A DNA stretch of 64,000 nucleotides from Oscillospiraceae bacterium (GTDB taxonomy: Bacteria; Bacillota; Clostridia; Oscillospirales; Ruminococcaceae), in the NCBI GenBank assembly GCA_016281125.1, contig JAEEIA010000034.1:1-64000 (forward strand), in the 5' to 3' direction. Shown one piece after another: positions 41,377 to 51,591 of the stretch. The position numbers were made by a program, and so were the translations under genes. The notes under the pieces are model-generated. The model searched no databases and had not been told where the DNA came from. It saw only the letters and a list, made by a program, of their open reading frames with translations. Position 1 is the stretch's first letter; each line of letters begins with the position of its first letter.

Positions 41377-43341
41377 ATGGAACAGCGCAGTTTTCAGCTC
41401 CATGCGCCGTATGAACCGGCAGGCGACCAGCCGAAGGCGATCCGGCAGCTGGTCGAGGGCTTTGAAGCCGGAAAGGAAAAACAGATTCTGCTCGGTGTGA
41501 CAGGCTCCGGCAAGACCTTTACCATGGCGAATGTCATTGCGGCGCGGAACAAGCCGACGCTTGTGCTTGCGCATAACAAGATTCTGGCAGCGCAGCTCTG
41601 TTCGGAGTTCCGGGAGTTCTTTCCGGAAAATGCGGTTGAATATTTTGTGTCGTATTACGATTACTATCAGCCGGAGGCCTATATTCCGAGCACGGACAGC
41701 TATATTGAAAAGGATTCGTCGATCAACGATGAAATCGACCGTCTGCGGCACAGCGCGACCATGGCGCTGGCAGAGCGCTCGGACGTCATTATCGTGGCGT
41801 CGGTGTCGTGCATTTATTCGCTCGGTTCGCCGGATGAATACCGCGGCATGTCTGTTTCGATGCGTCCGGGCATGGAGATGTCCCGCGAAACGCTGCTCGA
41901 AGAGCTGGTGCGGATCCAGTATCAGCGCAATGACCTTGCGCTTGACCGCGGCAAATTCCGCGTTCACGGCGACGTGGTGGACATCTGTCCGGTGAATACA
42001 TTTGAAAACGTGATCCGCGTGGAGTTTTTCGGGGACGAGATCGACCGCATCACGGAGATTGCCCTGATGACCGGCGAGCCGATTGCACAGCTCAAGCACG
42101 CGGTCATCTTTCCGGCCAGCCATTACGTCGTATCCGGCGAGCAGCTTGAGGATGCCATCGGGGATCTGGAGCAGGAGCTTGAAGAACGTGTCACCTTCTT
42201 TGAGGCGAATCACCGTCCGCTGGAGGCAGAGCGCATCGCGCAGCGGACGCATTACGATATTGAGATGCTGCGTGAAATCGGCTTTTGCAGCGGCATCGAG
42301 AACTATTCCCGCGTGCTGGCGCGGCGTGCGCCGGGCTCGCGGCCGTGTACGCTGCTGGATCACTTCCCGGAGGATTTCCTGCTGATTGTGGATGAATCGC
42401 ATGTCACGCTGCCGCAGGTCGGGAGCATGTACGCAGGCGACCGCGCCCGCAAGGAAACGCTCGTGGAATACGGGTTCCGGCTGCCGAGCGCCTTTGATAA
42501 CCGTCCGCTGAATTTTCAGGAGTTCACCGCGAAGATTCACGAGGCGATGTTTGTTTCTGCGACGCCGGGCAAACTGGAAAAGGAATTCGCATCGCAGACC
42601 GTGGAGCAGGTCATCCGCCCGACGGGGCTGGTCGATCCGGTGGTCAAGGTCAAGCCGGTCATCGGGCAGATCGAGGATCTGCTGTCAGAGATTCACATGC
42701 GTGTCGATAAAAACGAGCGCGTGCTGATCACGACGCTGACCAAGAAGATGGCGGAGGATCTGACCGCCTATCTTGCCAATATGGAAGTCCGCGTGCGCTA
42801 TATGCACCACGATATTGACACGGTGGAGCGCATGGAGATCATCCGCGACCTGCGGCTCGGGGAATTTGACGTGCTGGTGGGCATCAACCTGCTGCGCGAG
42901 GGCCTTGATCTGCCGGAGGTATCGCTGGTGGCGATTCTCGATGCGGACAAGGAGGGCTTCCTCCGCTCGGAAACCTCGCTGATTCAGACGATCGGCCGTG
43001 CGGCGCGGAATGCGCACGGCGAGGTCATCATGTACGCCGATGAAATCACGGGCAGCATGGAGCGTGCGCTGCGGGAAACGGAGCGCCGCCGGAGTTTGCA
43101 GCTCGCATACAACGAAGCGCACGGCATCGTGCCGCAGACGATTGTCAAGGATGTGCGCGAGGTGCTGGAAATCTCAACAAAGGAAAAGACCGAGAAGAAG
43201 GTCACGAAGAAGATGAATAAGCAGGAGCGCGAAAACCTGATTGCAGAGCTGACTGCGCAGATGAAGGAGGCAGCAAGGCTGCTGGAATTTGAGCACGCCG
43301 CATTCCTGCGCGACAAGATCAAAGAACTGCAAAAGGGGTGA
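41377..43341 (+). CDS. uvrB: Excinuclease ABC subunit B
   Basis: UvrB is the damage-verifying helicase subunit of nucleotide excision repair. At 654 residues it has normal length. Walker A is 'GVTGSGKT' (40-47), the beta-hairpin contains '[20 protein letters not shown]' (shown by its ends), and motif VI is 'QTIGRAARN'. A C-terminal UVR motif ('[18 protein letters not shown]') binds UvrC. Start follows 'gcgggagga'. A tiny membrane protein gene follows closely. Confidence 0.97.
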   Translation: MEQRSFQLHAPYEPAGDQPKAIRQLVEGFEAGKEKQILLGVTGSGKTFTMANVIAARNKPTLVLAHNKILAAQLCSEFREFFPENAVEYFVSYYDYYQPEAYIPSTDSYIEKDSSINDEIDRLRHSATMALAERSDVIIVASVSCIYSLGSPDEYRGMSVSMRPGMEMSRETLLEELVRIQYQRNDLALDRGKFRVHGDVVDICPVNTFENVIRVEFFGDEIDRITEIALMTGEPIAQLKHAVIFPASHYVVSGEQLEDAIGDLEQELEERVTFFEANHRPLEAERIAQRTHYDIEMLREIGFCSGIENYSRVLARRAPGSRPCTLLDHFPEDFLLIVDESHVTLPQVGSMYAGDRARKETLVEYGFRLPSAFDNRPLNFQEFTAKIHEAMFVSATPGKLEKEFASQTVEQVIRPTGLVDPVVKVKPVIGQIEDLLSEIHMRVDKNERVLITTLTKKMAEDLTAYLANMEVRVRYMHHDIDTVERMEIIRDLRLGEFDVLVGINLLREGLDLPEVSLVAILDADKEGFLRSETSLIQTIGRAARNAHGEVIMYADEITGSMERALRETERRRSLQLAYNEAHGIVPQTIVKDVREVLEISTKEKTEKKVTKKMNKQERENLIAELTAQMKEAARLLEFEHAAFLRDKIKELQKG

Positions 43342-43347
43342 CGGCTT

Positions 43348-43572
43348 GTGAGTTTGTCAGATGCATGCGGCGTGACCGGGTTGATCGGAATGGTGCTGCT
43401 GGCGGCGGCGTTTATCCTTTCCGGCGCACGGAAGGACGCAGAGCGCACAGGCGACGGGAAGCGTGCCTTTGTTCTGAAGCGAATTGTTACGCTGTGCCTG
43501 ATTTTCGGGACAGCCTGCTGGTGCATCGCCGGGCTTCTGGTGATGGCGCAGATGGCGCAGTCCGTTCACTGA
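43348..43572 (+). CDS. Small two-helix membrane protein
   Basis: This 74-residue protein has two helices (about 10-27 and 45-68) joined by a basic loop ('GARKDAERTGDGKRAFVLKR'). It begins with a GTG 6 bases after the uvrB stop, so it is probably co-expressed. I do not recognise a family. Confidence 0.65.
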   Translation: MSLSDACGVTGLIGMVLLAAAFILSGARKDAERTGDGKRAFVLKRIVTLCLIFGTACWCIAGLLVMAQMAQSVH

Positions 43573-43643
43573 AAAAACGGAGGAGCAGTCACTGAATATG
43601 CCGCATTTCTGCGGCGGGAAACCGTACTGAAAGGAGTATTCAT

Positions 43644-44189
43644 ATGGAACAGAAAACGGAGAAGAAAAAGGGAAATGCGGGTATCATTGTTTTGATTCTG
43701 ATTCTGCTGATTCCGATTGCAGCAGCATTGATTCTGGATAAAACAGATGCGGGCTATTTCCTGAAATGTCACATCAGCAAGGATCCGCGCATGCAGTGTG
43801 AGGTTGTGATGCAGCTGGACGGCGCGCCTTGTCCGCTGACTGCGGCGCAGGTGACCGGTCTGCCGATGGACAACGGAGCGGAGAATAAGGTTTCGGATGT
43901 GGAATCCGATGCATCCGGCTGTTCCTTCCTGTGCAAGGGCGGCGAGTACGGCGCGCAGCCGTTTCAGATCACCTTCTCCTACGGCGACGGGCAGACTGCC
44001 GTGATTCCTGTCAAGCCGGTGATCGGCGCGAACTGGGAAATGACCGACCTCGTGCTGACAATTCAGGCGGATTCCGCTGCGGAAACCTATACCTATTCCG
44101 CGACGCTCTATGTCAACGGGCGGGCGTATAAGAGTACCGGAGAGGCTGCGTTTGATTCGGAGGACGGCATCCGGGTCAGCGACATATAA
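43644..44189 (+). CDS. Membrane-anchored extracellular protein of unknown function
   Basis: This 181-residue protein has a basic N-terminus, one membrane helix (about 11-33) and an extracellular beta-rich domain (about 40-178) with three Cys ('CHISKDPRMQC', 'CSFLC'). No known family is recognised. The start follows 'gaaaggag'; 9 bases separate it from the SF0329-HAD gene, so they are likely one operon. Confidence 0.7.
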   Translation: MEQKTEKKKGNAGIIVLILILLIPIAAALILDKTDAGYFLKCHISKDPRMQCEVVMQLDGAPCPLTAAQVTGLPMDNGAENKVSDVESDASGCSFLCKGGEYGAQPFQITFSYGDGQTAVIPVKPVIGANWEMTDLVLTIQADSAAETYTYSATLYVNGRAYKSTGEAAFDSEDGIRVSDI

Positions 44190-44198
44190 GGAGTACAA

Positions 44199-45362
44199 AT
44201 GCATACCTGGACAAAAATGCGGCAGAAGCTGGAGCAGGAATATCTGGCAGAATCTCTGCGCGGACGGCTCAGTTATTTCGTCACGACCTATCATGCGATG
44301 CATGACGGGGACGAGGGCAGAGTTGCGGTGCGTCTGGACGGTGCGGAGATCCTGAAAAGCAACTTCTTCGAGCGCTTTGACGCGATGTGGAAAAAGTATG
44401 AGATTCTGGAGCAGGATCCGGCGGTTCCCGATCCGTGGCGGCAGTCCGCCGTGGAGGCCATCCGTGAGGGCAGCTTTTACCAGATGGATTTTTACCGCGC
44501 ATTCCGTGAATTTGACAGCCGAAGCATCACGGAGAGCCTTGCCTCTGAAAATGCGCTCGTGCGGATGCTTGCGCTGCTCGACCGCCGCACCGGAAAGCGC
44601 ACGCTGGAAAAGCTGCGCGTACCGATGCAGAAAGCGCCGCAGTGGCTGCAAATGATCTATTTTATCAGGCTGGAGGCGGAGCATATGCCGCTTCTGCAAG
44701 AAAGGAAACCGATGAAAAAAGGCATACTATTTGATCTGGACGGCACGCTCTGGGATTCGTCCGCGGAGTGTACGGAGGCATGGAACACCGTGATCCGGGA
44801 GCAGACCGGCCGGACAGAGCAGTTTACCGTGGATGACATGCATAACTTTATGGGCAGAACGATGGAGGCCATTGCGGCACTGATGTTCCCGTCGCTGCCC
44901 GAAGCAGAGCGTCTGCATATTCTGGAGCTCTGCACGGCGCATGAGCATGATTTCCTGCGGTCGCATCCGGCGCGGCTGTATGACGGCGAGCGGGAGATTA
45001 TCGAGGCGCTTGCAAAGGACTATGCACTCGGCGTAGTGAGCAACTGTCAGGACGGCTATATTGAGATTTATCTTGACCAGTGCGGCTTTTCCGAACTGTT
45101 CTGCGACTGCGAATGCGCAGGCAGGACGGGAAAGTCGAAGGGGCAGAATATCCGGCTCGTGATGGAGCGTCAGGGGATTACCGACTGCATCTATGTCGGC
45201 GACACACAGGGCGATGCGGATGCCGCCGAAGAGGCAGGCATTCCGTTTATCCATGCGGCATACGGCTTCGGCAGGCCTGACGCCTGCGCGGCTGCGGTCC
45301 GCAATATCAAAGAGCTGCCGGAAGCGGCGGCAAATATTTTTTCCGAAAAAAGGAGTAATTGA
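44199..45362 (+). CDS. SF0329-family protein fused to a HAD phosphatase
   Basis: This 387-residue frame joins two proteins. Residues 1-165 ('MHTWTKMRQKLEQEYLAESL', 'VAVRLDGAEILKSNFFERF') fit the SF0329 family, which is normally a stand-alone protein of about this length and unknown role. Residues 172-380 are a HAD hydrolase of the phosphoglycolate-phosphatase type: motif I 'LFDLDGTLWD', motif II 'VVSNCQD', a Lys in motif III, and motif IV 'GDTQGDADAA'. An internal ATG at 44712 has 'gaaagga' 6 bases upstream, so the HAD part may also be made alone. No stop codon separates them. Confidence 0.85.
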   Translation: MHTWTKMRQKLEQEYLAESLRGRLSYFVTTYHAMHDGDEGRVAVRLDGAEILKSNFFERFDAMWKKYEILEQDPAVPDPWRQSAVEAIREGSFYQMDFYRAFREFDSRSITESLASENALVRMLALLDRRTGKRTLEKLRVPMQKAPQWLQMIYFIRLEAEHMPLLQERKPMKKGILFDLDGTLWDSSAECTEAWNTVIREQTGRTEQFTVDDMHNFMGRTMEAIAALMFPSLPEAERLHILELCTAHEHDFLRSHPARLYDGEREIIEALAKDYALGVVSNCQDGYIEIYLDQCGFSELFCDCECAGRTGKSKGQNIRLVMERQGITDCIYVGDTQGDADAAEEAGIPFIHAAYGFGRPDACAAAVRNIKELPEAAANIFSEKRSN

Positions 45363-45364
45363 AA

Positions 45365-45631
45365 ATGGCTGATCACAAGGTTACATTTATGCAGAATGAG
45401 TACACGAATGACACGACCGGCGAAAAGGCACCGGGCGTCACCGTGATCCTGAACGGCAAGTTCGGCGAGGTCATCTCGCAGCTGCTGGAGGCAAATCCGA
45501 ACTTCACCAGCAATATTCAGGTGATTCAGGAGGCGCTGTTCCGCGGCCTGAATTCGATGCTCAAGGAGAAGAACATCGGCGCGGATCCGGATGCGCCCGG
45601 GGATGAGGCGCCGGAAACGGAAGAAGCATAA
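45365..45631 (+). CDS. Small cytoplasmic protein of unknown function
   Basis: This 88-residue protein begins with a beta-strand region ('KVTFMQNEYTNDTTGEKAPG'), then helices ('GEVISQLLEANPNF', 'IQEALFRGLNSMLKE') and an acidic tail. Not recognised. The ATG at 45365 is 9 bases after 'ggag'; the TTG at 45359 would be too close. It sits between the fusion gene and dnaE, with close spacing. Confidence 0.6.
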   Translation: MADHKVTFMQNEYTNDTTGEKAPGVTVILNGKFGEVISQLLEANPNFTSNIQVIQEALFRGLNSMLKEKNIGADPDAPGDEAPETEEA

Positions 45632-45664
45632 GGAAAACACAGCACATCAGAAGGAGGTGCGGAA

Positions 45665-48600
45665 ATGGAATCGTTTGTGCATCTGCATGTGCATACCGAG
45701 TATTCGCTGCTGGACGGTGCCTGCCGCATCGACCGGCTGATGCAGAAGGTGCGCGAAAACGGACAGATGGCTGTTGCGATGACCGACCACGGCGTCCTGT
45801 ACGGCGCGGTGCAGTTCTATCAGGCAGCCATGGAGGCGGGAATTCACCCGGTGATCGGCTGTGAGGTTTATATCGTCCGGAGCATTTCGCTGAACAAGGT
45901 ATGGATGCGGGAACCGGAGCCGTTCAGACTGGTGCTGCTCTGCAAGAACAATATCGGCTACCGGAATCTGGTGCAGCTGGTTTCTGCGTCCAATACGCAG
46001 GAGATGCACGGCCCGCCGCTCATTGACCGTGCAATGCTCACCGCCCACAGCGACGGTCTGATCTGCCTTTCCGGCGGCCGGCACAGTGAGATCACAAAGC
46101 TGCTGCTGCGCGGGCAGAGCATTCAGGCACAGGAAGCTGCAATGGAATATGCATCTGTGTTCGGCGAGGGTGATTTCTTTCTGGAGATCCAGAACCACGG
46201 CAGCCCGGATGAGGAACTGGTTCTGCACGGCATGTCGGAGATTTCCCGGAGCACGGGCATCCCGATGGCCGTGACGAATGACGCGCATTATCTGACGCGG
46301 GAAGACGCAGACACACATAAGCTGCTCTCCTGCATCCGGACGGGCGCCGTGCTGTCGGAGCCGGGCAGGGGAACGCTCCCGAACGATCAGTATGATCTGA
46401 AATCAACCGTGGAGATGAACGAGCTGTTCCGGGATTATCCCGAGGCGCTCCGCAATACCGAGGAAATCGCAAAGCGCTGCAATGTGCAGTTCACGTTCGG
46501 CGTGCTGCGGCTCCCGAAGTACCGCATCTCCGGGATTTCCGATACGGAGCTGTACTTCCGGTCGCTCTGCGAAAGCGGACTGCGCGGGCGTTACGGCACG
46601 GAGCCCCCGCAGGAGGCGGCTGAACGGCTGGAATACGAATACGATGTCATCCGGCGGATGGGCTATATCGACTATTTCCTGATTGTCTGGGATTTCGTGA
46701 TGTACGCGAAGAACAACGGTATTCCGGTCGGCCCGGGGCGCGGCTCCGGCGCGGGCAGCCTCTGTGCTTACTGCATCGGCATCACGGATATCGACCCGCT
46801 GAAAAACGGCCTGCTGTTTGAACGCTTCCTGAATCCGGAGCGCGTCAGTATGCCGGATTTTGACATTGACTTCTGCATTGAGGGCAGACAGCAGGTCATT
46901 GACTATGTCACGAAAAAATACGGCGCGGATCATGTTGCGCAGATCATTGCCTTTGATACGATGAAGGCGCGGGCCGCCGTGCGCGATACCGCAAGATGCA
47001 TGGAACTGCCGTATGCGCTCCGCGACAGTGTCTGCGCGGCGATCCCCGAGGATCCGAATATGACCATTGAAAAGGCGCTGGAGCAGTCGGCGGAGCTGCG
47101 GACACTGCGCGACAGTGACCGGCAGGTGCGTTCGCTGCTGGAGCTTGCACAGCAGATTGAGGGAATGCCGCGGCATACCACGATTCATGCGGCGGGCGTT
47201 GTCATTTCGGCAGAGCCTGTCATGCAGCTGGTGCCGCTTCAGCGGACGGAATCCGCGATTGTCACGCAGTATACGATGGGTGTGCTGGAGCAGCTCGGTC
47301 TGCTCAAAATGGACTTTCTCGGGCTGCGCAACCTGACGGTGATCCGCGATACCGAGCGGCAGATCCGCAGGCGGCAGCCGGGCTTTTCTGTACAGCGGAT
47401 CCCGGAGGACGATCCCGGAGTATTCACGATGCTGTCCAACGGCGACAGCGCCGGTGTCTTTCAGCTGGAATCGGACGGCATCAGGCGCGTGCTGATGCAG
47501 ATGCGCCCGAAGAATATCTCCGACCTGATTGCGGTGATTTCGCTTTACCGCCCCGGGCCGATGGAGTCGATTCCGCAGTATCTGGCCGCGCGCGCCGATC
47601 CGGAAAAGGTGCATTACGATCACCCGCTGCTGGAGCCGATTCTGAAAGAAACCTTCGGCTGCATCGTCTATCAGGAGCAGGTCATGGAGATCTGCCGGAC
47701 GCTGGCGGGATACTCCTACGGCAGAGCCGATCTGGTGCGCCGTGCCATGGCCAAGAAAAAGCATGACGTTATGGAAAAGGAGCGCGAGGTCTTTCTGCAC
47801 GGCAATGATTCCTGCTGCGGCGCGGTTGCAAACGGCGTCCCCGAGGAAACGGCCGATGCCATCTTTGACCGCATGGCGGCCTTTGCGAGCTATGCATTCA
47901 ACAAATCCCATGCGGCAGCCTATGCGCGGCTCGCGTATGAAACTGCCTATCTGAAATGCCGCTGGCCATATGAATACTTCGCGGCGCTGCTGACCTCGGT
48001 GATTCCGACGACCGGCAAGCTGAAGGAGTATATCGGCGCCTGCGCATCGTCGGGGATCCGGCTTCTGCCGCCGCATATCAACCGGAGCGAGGCGGGCTTT
48101 TCCGCGGCGGGTGAGGGCATCCGCTTCGGCCTGCTCGGTATCCGCGGCGTCGGCAAAAGCATGGCGGAAAGCTGGCTTGCGGTACGCAGAGATCACGGGC
48201 CGTTCAGTGATTTGCAGGATTTCCTGGAAAGCTGTCCGGAAAACAGCATCAACAAGCGCGCCGTGGAAAGCCTGATCCGTGCGGGCGCATTTGACGGCCT
48301 CGGCTGGAACCGCAGACAGATGGTGGAGCAGTACGAGGGCATGATCACGGCGATTTCCGCGCGGAAGCGTTCGGTTGTCAGCGGGCAGCTCTCGCTGTTC
48401 GCGGATTTGTATCCGGTGTCAGAGCAGGCGACGCAAATAAAGGCACTTCCGGTGCCGGAGTATCCGGAGCGGATTCTGCTGGAAATGGAAAAGGATTACA
48501 CCGGTGTATACCTGAGCGGGCATCCGCTGGACCGGATCAAAGACGGGCTGAATCTGCTGCATCTGCCGGAGATTGCTGACGCCGTCCGGATGAAGGACGG

Positions 48601-49105
48601 GCAAAAGCTGCGGCTGTTCGGGTTTGTCACGGATATCCGGACGCTCACAACGAGAAAGGGCGAAAAGATGTGTACCCTGACGGTCGAGGACTTCACGGGC
48701 ACAGTGGACTGCGTGGTGTTTCCGAAGCTGTATCAGGAGCAGCAGACGCTGCTGAGAATGATGTCGGTGCTCTGCATCAGTGCGACGGTTTCCAAAAAGG
48801 AAAACGAAACCAGACTGCTCTGTGACAGCTTGCTCAGCGAGGAGCAGATGCGCGCGTATGTTCAGAAGCGCTGCGTGCTCTGCGTCAAGCTGGACGATGC
48901 CGATACCAAGCTGCTGGAGCAGATCTATAACATGTTTCTGCGGTTCAGCGGGACGCAGCCCTGCTGCTTCTGGCTGAACACGAGCCGCAGATATCTGTAT
49001 CCGAAGCTGCCCGGCGGCGGCGTTTTGCTGAGCAAAGAGTTTGTGCAGCAGCTGCAAAAGCTGATTCCGCTGTCCCGGTGCGGGCTGATTGAGAAAAAGA
49101 GGTGA
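45665..49105 (+). CDS. dnaE: DNA polymerase III subunit alpha
   Basis: This 1146-residue replicative polymerase of the DnaE type has an N-terminal PHP domain ('VHLHVHTEYSLLDGACRID', about 4-280) and the polymerase core. 'GPGRGSGAGSLCAY' lies about 355-370 and the catalytic 'PDFDIDF' carries Asp400 and Asp402. A fingers region, a helix-hairpin-helix domain (about 820-900), and an OB fold near 970-1060 follow. The PHP ligands look mostly intact, so proofreading or pyrophosphatase activity is possible. Start follows 'agaaggaggt'. It ends four bases before the dGTPase gene. Confidence 0.96.
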   Translation: MESFVHLHVHTEYSLLDGACRIDRLMQKVRENGQMAVAMTDHGVLYGAVQFYQAAMEAGIHPVIGCEVYIVRSISLNKVWMREPEPFRLVLLCKNNIGYRNLVQLVSASNTQEMHGPPLIDRAMLTAHSDGLICLSGGRHSEITKLLLRGQSIQAQEAAMEYASVFGEGDFFLEIQNHGSPDEELVLHGMSEISRSTGIPMAVTNDAHYLTREDADTHKLLSCIRTGAVLSEPGRGTLPNDQYDLKSTVEMNELFRDYPEALRNTEEIAKRCNVQFTFGVLRLPKYRISGISDTELYFRSLCESGLRGRYGTEPPQEAAERLEYEYDVIRRMGYIDYFLIVWDFVMYAKNNGIPVGPGRGSGAGSLCAYCIGITDIDPLKNGLLFERFLNPERVSMPDFDIDFCIEGRQQVIDYVTKKYGADHVAQIIAFDTMKARAAVRDTARCMELPYALRDSVCAAIPEDPNMTIEKALEQSAELRTLRDSDRQVRSLLELAQQIEGMPRHTTIHAAGVVISAEPVMQLVPLQRTESAIVTQYTMGVLEQLGLLKMDFLGLRNLTVIRDTERQIRRRQPGFSVQRIPEDDPGVFTMLSNGDSAGVFQLESDGIRRVLMQMRPKNISDLIAVISLYRPGPMESIPQYLAARADPEKVHYDHPLLEPILKETFGCIVYQEQVMEICRTLAGYSYGRADLVRRAMAKKKHDVMEKEREVFLHGNDSCCGAVANGVPEETADAIFDRMAAFASYAFNKSHAAAYARLAYETAYLKCRWPYEYFAALLTSVIPTTGKLKEYIGACASSGIRLLPPHINRSEAGFSAAGEGIRFGLLGIRGVGKSMAESWLAVRRDHGPFSDLQDFLESCPENSINKRAVESLIRAGAFDGLGWNRRQMVEQYEGMITAISARKRSVVSGQLSLFADLYPVSEQATQIKALPVPEYPERILLEMEKDYTGVYLSGHPLDRIKDGLNLLHLPEIADAVRMKDGQKLRLFGFVTDIRTLTTRKGEKMCTLTVEDFTGTVDCVVFPKLYQEQQTLLRMMSVLCISATVSKKENETRLLCDSLLSEEQMRAYVQKRCVLCVKLDDADTKLLEQIYNMFLRFSGTQPCCFWLNTSRRYLYPKLPGGGVLLSKEFVQQLQKLIPLSRCGLIEKKR

Positions 49106-49109
49106 GCCG

Positions 49110-50345
49110 ATGCGGTATTATGAATCCCTTTCTCCGGAACTGGAGCAGGAAATCGCGGAAAAGCAGCGGGCGGGCTGGGTTTCGCCCTTTGCCTGCAAAA
49201 ACAGCGATGTGATCCGCCGCTATGACCGTCCGGGCGATGCGCCGAAGGTCTACCGGCAGCCGTTTTCCAAGGACGCGGACAAGATCCTGAACAGCCTGTT
49301 CTATAACCGCTATGCGGACAAGACGCAGGTATTCTCGTTTTACCGCAATGATGATCTGTCGCGGCGTGCGCTGCATGTGCAGCTCGTTTCGCGGATCGCG
49401 CGGAATATCGGCGCGGTGCTCGGGCTGAATGCGGATCTGATTGAGGCCATTGCAATCGGGCATGACATGGGGCATACGCCGTTCGGCCATGCAGGAGAGC
49501 ACGCGCTGCATGCGCTGTATCACGAAAAGACGGGCAGGTGCTTCCGGCACAATCTGCACAGCGTCCGCGTGCTGGACAGTATGATCCCCTATAACATTTC
49601 CCTGCAGACGCTGGACGGCATCGTCTGCCACAACGGGGAGCTTCCGCTGGCGGAATACACCCCGCAGCCAATCGGGGACTTTGCCGCATTTGATGCGCGC
49701 ATGGCGGCCTGCATCCTGGATGAGGACGGCGACCGCGGGCTGATTCCCGGGACGCTGGAGGGCTGTCTGGTGCGCATCTGCGATATGCTTGCGTATCTTG
49801 GAAAGGACAGGCAGGATGCGGTGCGCGCGCATCTGATTCCCGCGGAATCTGTTTTCCCGGAAACGCCGGTCGGCAAAACAAATGCGGAGCTGATCAACAA
49901 TCTGGAGGTCAACCTGATCGAGCAGAGCTTCGGCATGCCGTATCTCAAATTTGACGAAACCCATTTTCTTGCGCTGAAGCAGCTGAAAAAGGACAACTAC
50001 GAGCGCATTTATTTCCAGGAGGCCGTGCAGAAGCAGGTCAGGGACAGCGTTGTGCCGATGATGGAGCAGATGTATGCGCACATCTATCAGGATGCGGTGT
50101 CCCGGAACCGGGAATCCTGCCTGTACCAGCATCACATTGCGGCGGTGCTGGAAAAGCAGCGCTGGTATCCGGCGGAGCAGCCCTATACGGAAACCGATCC
50201 GCATGATCTGACCGTGGATTTCATCGCCGCGATGACCGATGATTATTTTGTGGATTATTACCGCGAGCTGTTCCCGAAAAGCCCGTATCATATCGAGTAT
50301 GTCGGCTATTTTGACGGGACGCAGGATACGCTGATTCTGCCGTAG
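49110..50345 (+). CDS. dgt: dGTPase-type deoxynucleotide triphosphohydrolase
   Basis: This 411-residue HD-domain enzyme fits the dGTPase family, which splits dNTPs to deoxynucleoside and tripolyphosphate. 'RNDDLSRRALHVQLVSRIAR' precedes the metal block 'IGHDMGHTPFGHAGE' (His118, Asp119), with later metal ligands near 'FRHNLHSVRVLD'. Its start lies 4 bases after dnaE, so the replicative polymerase and a dNTP-pool enzyme are in one transcript. The ATG at 49110 follows 'agaggtg'; the upstream frame start is not used. Confidence 0.9.
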   Translation: MRYYESLSPELEQEIAEKQRAGWVSPFACKNSDVIRRYDRPGDAPKVYRQPFSKDADKILNSLFYNRYADKTQVFSFYRNDDLSRRALHVQLVSRIARNIGAVLGLNADLIEAIAIGHDMGHTPFGHAGEHALHALYHEKTGRCFRHNLHSVRVLDSMIPYNISLQTLDGIVCHNGELPLAEYTPQPIGDFAAFDARMAACILDEDGDRGLIPGTLEGCLVRICDMLAYLGKDRQDAVRAHLIPAESVFPETPVGKTNAELINNLEVNLIEQSFGMPYLKFDETHFLALKQLKKDNYERIYFQEAVQKQVRDSVVPMMEQMYAHIYQDAVSRNRESCLYQHHIAAVLEKQRWYPAEQPYTETDPHDLTVDFIAAMTDDYFVDYYRELFPKSPYHIEYVGYFDGTQDTLILP

Positions 50346-50399
50346 CAATTTATGACCGCAAACTCCGCAATCGTTAAGAAAAACTTATGGATTTCCTGC

Positions 50400-50428
50400 T
50401 TGCATTTTCCTGCTTGCCGTGCTATAAT
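50400..50428 (+). promoter_or_regulatory. Sigma-A promoter of the glycosyltransferase gene
   Basis: TTGCAT (50400-50405), 17-base spacer, perfect TATAAT (50423-50428), 68 bases before the start at 50496. Confidence 0.82.
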
Positions 50429-50495
50429 AAAAGATACGGGTGCCGGCAGCCGCATTCTGCCGGAGATGTTCAAATCAATCGGAGGTCGCACAAGC

Positions 50496-51578
50496 ATGGC
50501 GAACTATCAAAACATATTGGTCGTAATCCCCTCACTGGATCCGGACGAGCGGCTGCTGAATGTCATTCGCGGCGTACAGGCCAAGGGCTTTACGGATATC
50601 CTGCTGGTGGATGACGGCTCTGCGCCGGAAAATCAGCATTATTTTGAGGAGGGCGCGGCACTCGGCTGTGCGGTGCTGCATCATGAGGTCAACAAGGGCA
50701 AGGGCAGAGCGCTGAAAACCGCGTTTGAGTGGTTTATGAAGAACCGTCCGGATTCTGCAGGCGCCGTGACCATCGACGGCGACGACCAGCACAAGCCGGA
50801 TGATATCGCCGCCTGTGTCGATCTGCTCAGTCAGCAGAAGCAGGATTCCCTGATTCTCGGCGTCCGGAATTTTGACCTTGACCATGTGCCGCCGAAAAGC
50901 CGCTTCGGCAACAAGCTGACCTCGTCGGTATTCCGGCTGTTCTGCGGCCTGAAGGTCAGCGATACGCAGACAGGTCTGCGCGTGTTCCCGCGGGGCATCA
51001 TCCCGAAGATGCTGGAGGTTTCCGGTGAGCGCTTTGAGTACGAAACGAATATGCTGCTGGTGTGCAAGCAGGCGGATATTCCGCTTGTGGAGCAGACAAT
51101 CGAAACCGTGTACATCAACTCCAACGAAACAACGCACTTCCACCCGATCAAGGATTCCCTGCGGATTTACGGCATTATCATTAAGTTTTTCCTGAGCTCG
51201 CTGCTGTCCTTCCTGTTGGATTACGGCCTGTTCAATGTCTTTTATGCGGCGTTCCGGAATCTGGCGCACAGACTGTTCCTGGCAACGGCGCTGGCGCGTA
51301 TCCTGAGTTCTGTTTTCAATTTCACGCTCAACCGCAAGGCGGTGTTCCGGAGCGACGCGCCGCTTTCCAAGACCATCGCACGGTATTATATTCTCTGGGG
51401 CTTCCAGCTGCTGGCGTCCTTCGGGCTCGTCCGGCTGCTCTCCGGCATCTTCGGAGAGGGCGGCTTCGTGGTCGCGATCTTAAAGCTGATTGTGGATATG
51501 TTCCTGTATTTTGTCAGCTTCCGCGTGCAGCAGGCCTGGGTTTTCAAGCCCGACAATACCGAAATCAAATCAGAATAA
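50496..51578 (+). CDS. Bifunctional GT2 glycosyltransferase/GtrA family protein
   Basis: This 360-residue protein has an N-terminal GT2 domain (about 1-225) with 'ILLVDDGS' and the metal-binding 'TIDGDDQHKPDD', resembling dolichyl/polyprenyl-phosphate sugar synthases. A C-terminal GtrA domain follows (about 230-350; four helices, 'NFTLNRKAVF'). GtrA proteins are thought to flip lipid-linked sugars. The two-domain fusion is known in Firmicutes and suits modification of wall polymers. The ATG at 50496 has 'ggaggt' 9 bases upstream. Confidence 0.9.
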   Translation: MANYQNILVVIPSLDPDERLLNVIRGVQAKGFTDILLVDDGSAPENQHYFEEGAALGCAVLHHEVNKGKGRALKTAFEWFMKNRPDSAGAVTIDGDDQHKPDDIAACVDLLSQQKQDSLILGVRNFDLDHVPPKSRFGNKLTSSVFRLFCGLKVSDTQTGLRVFPRGIIPKMLEVSGERFEYETNMLLVCKQADIPLVEQTIETVYINSNETTHFHPIKDSLRIYGIIIKFFLSSLLSFLLDYGLFNVFYAAFRNLAHRLFLATALARILSSVFNFTLNRKAVFRSDAPLSKTIARYYILWGFQLLASFGLVRLLSGIFGEGGFVVAILKLIVDMFLYFVSFRVQQAWVFKPDNTEIKSE

Positions 51579-51591
51579 CGGATGAAATAAT

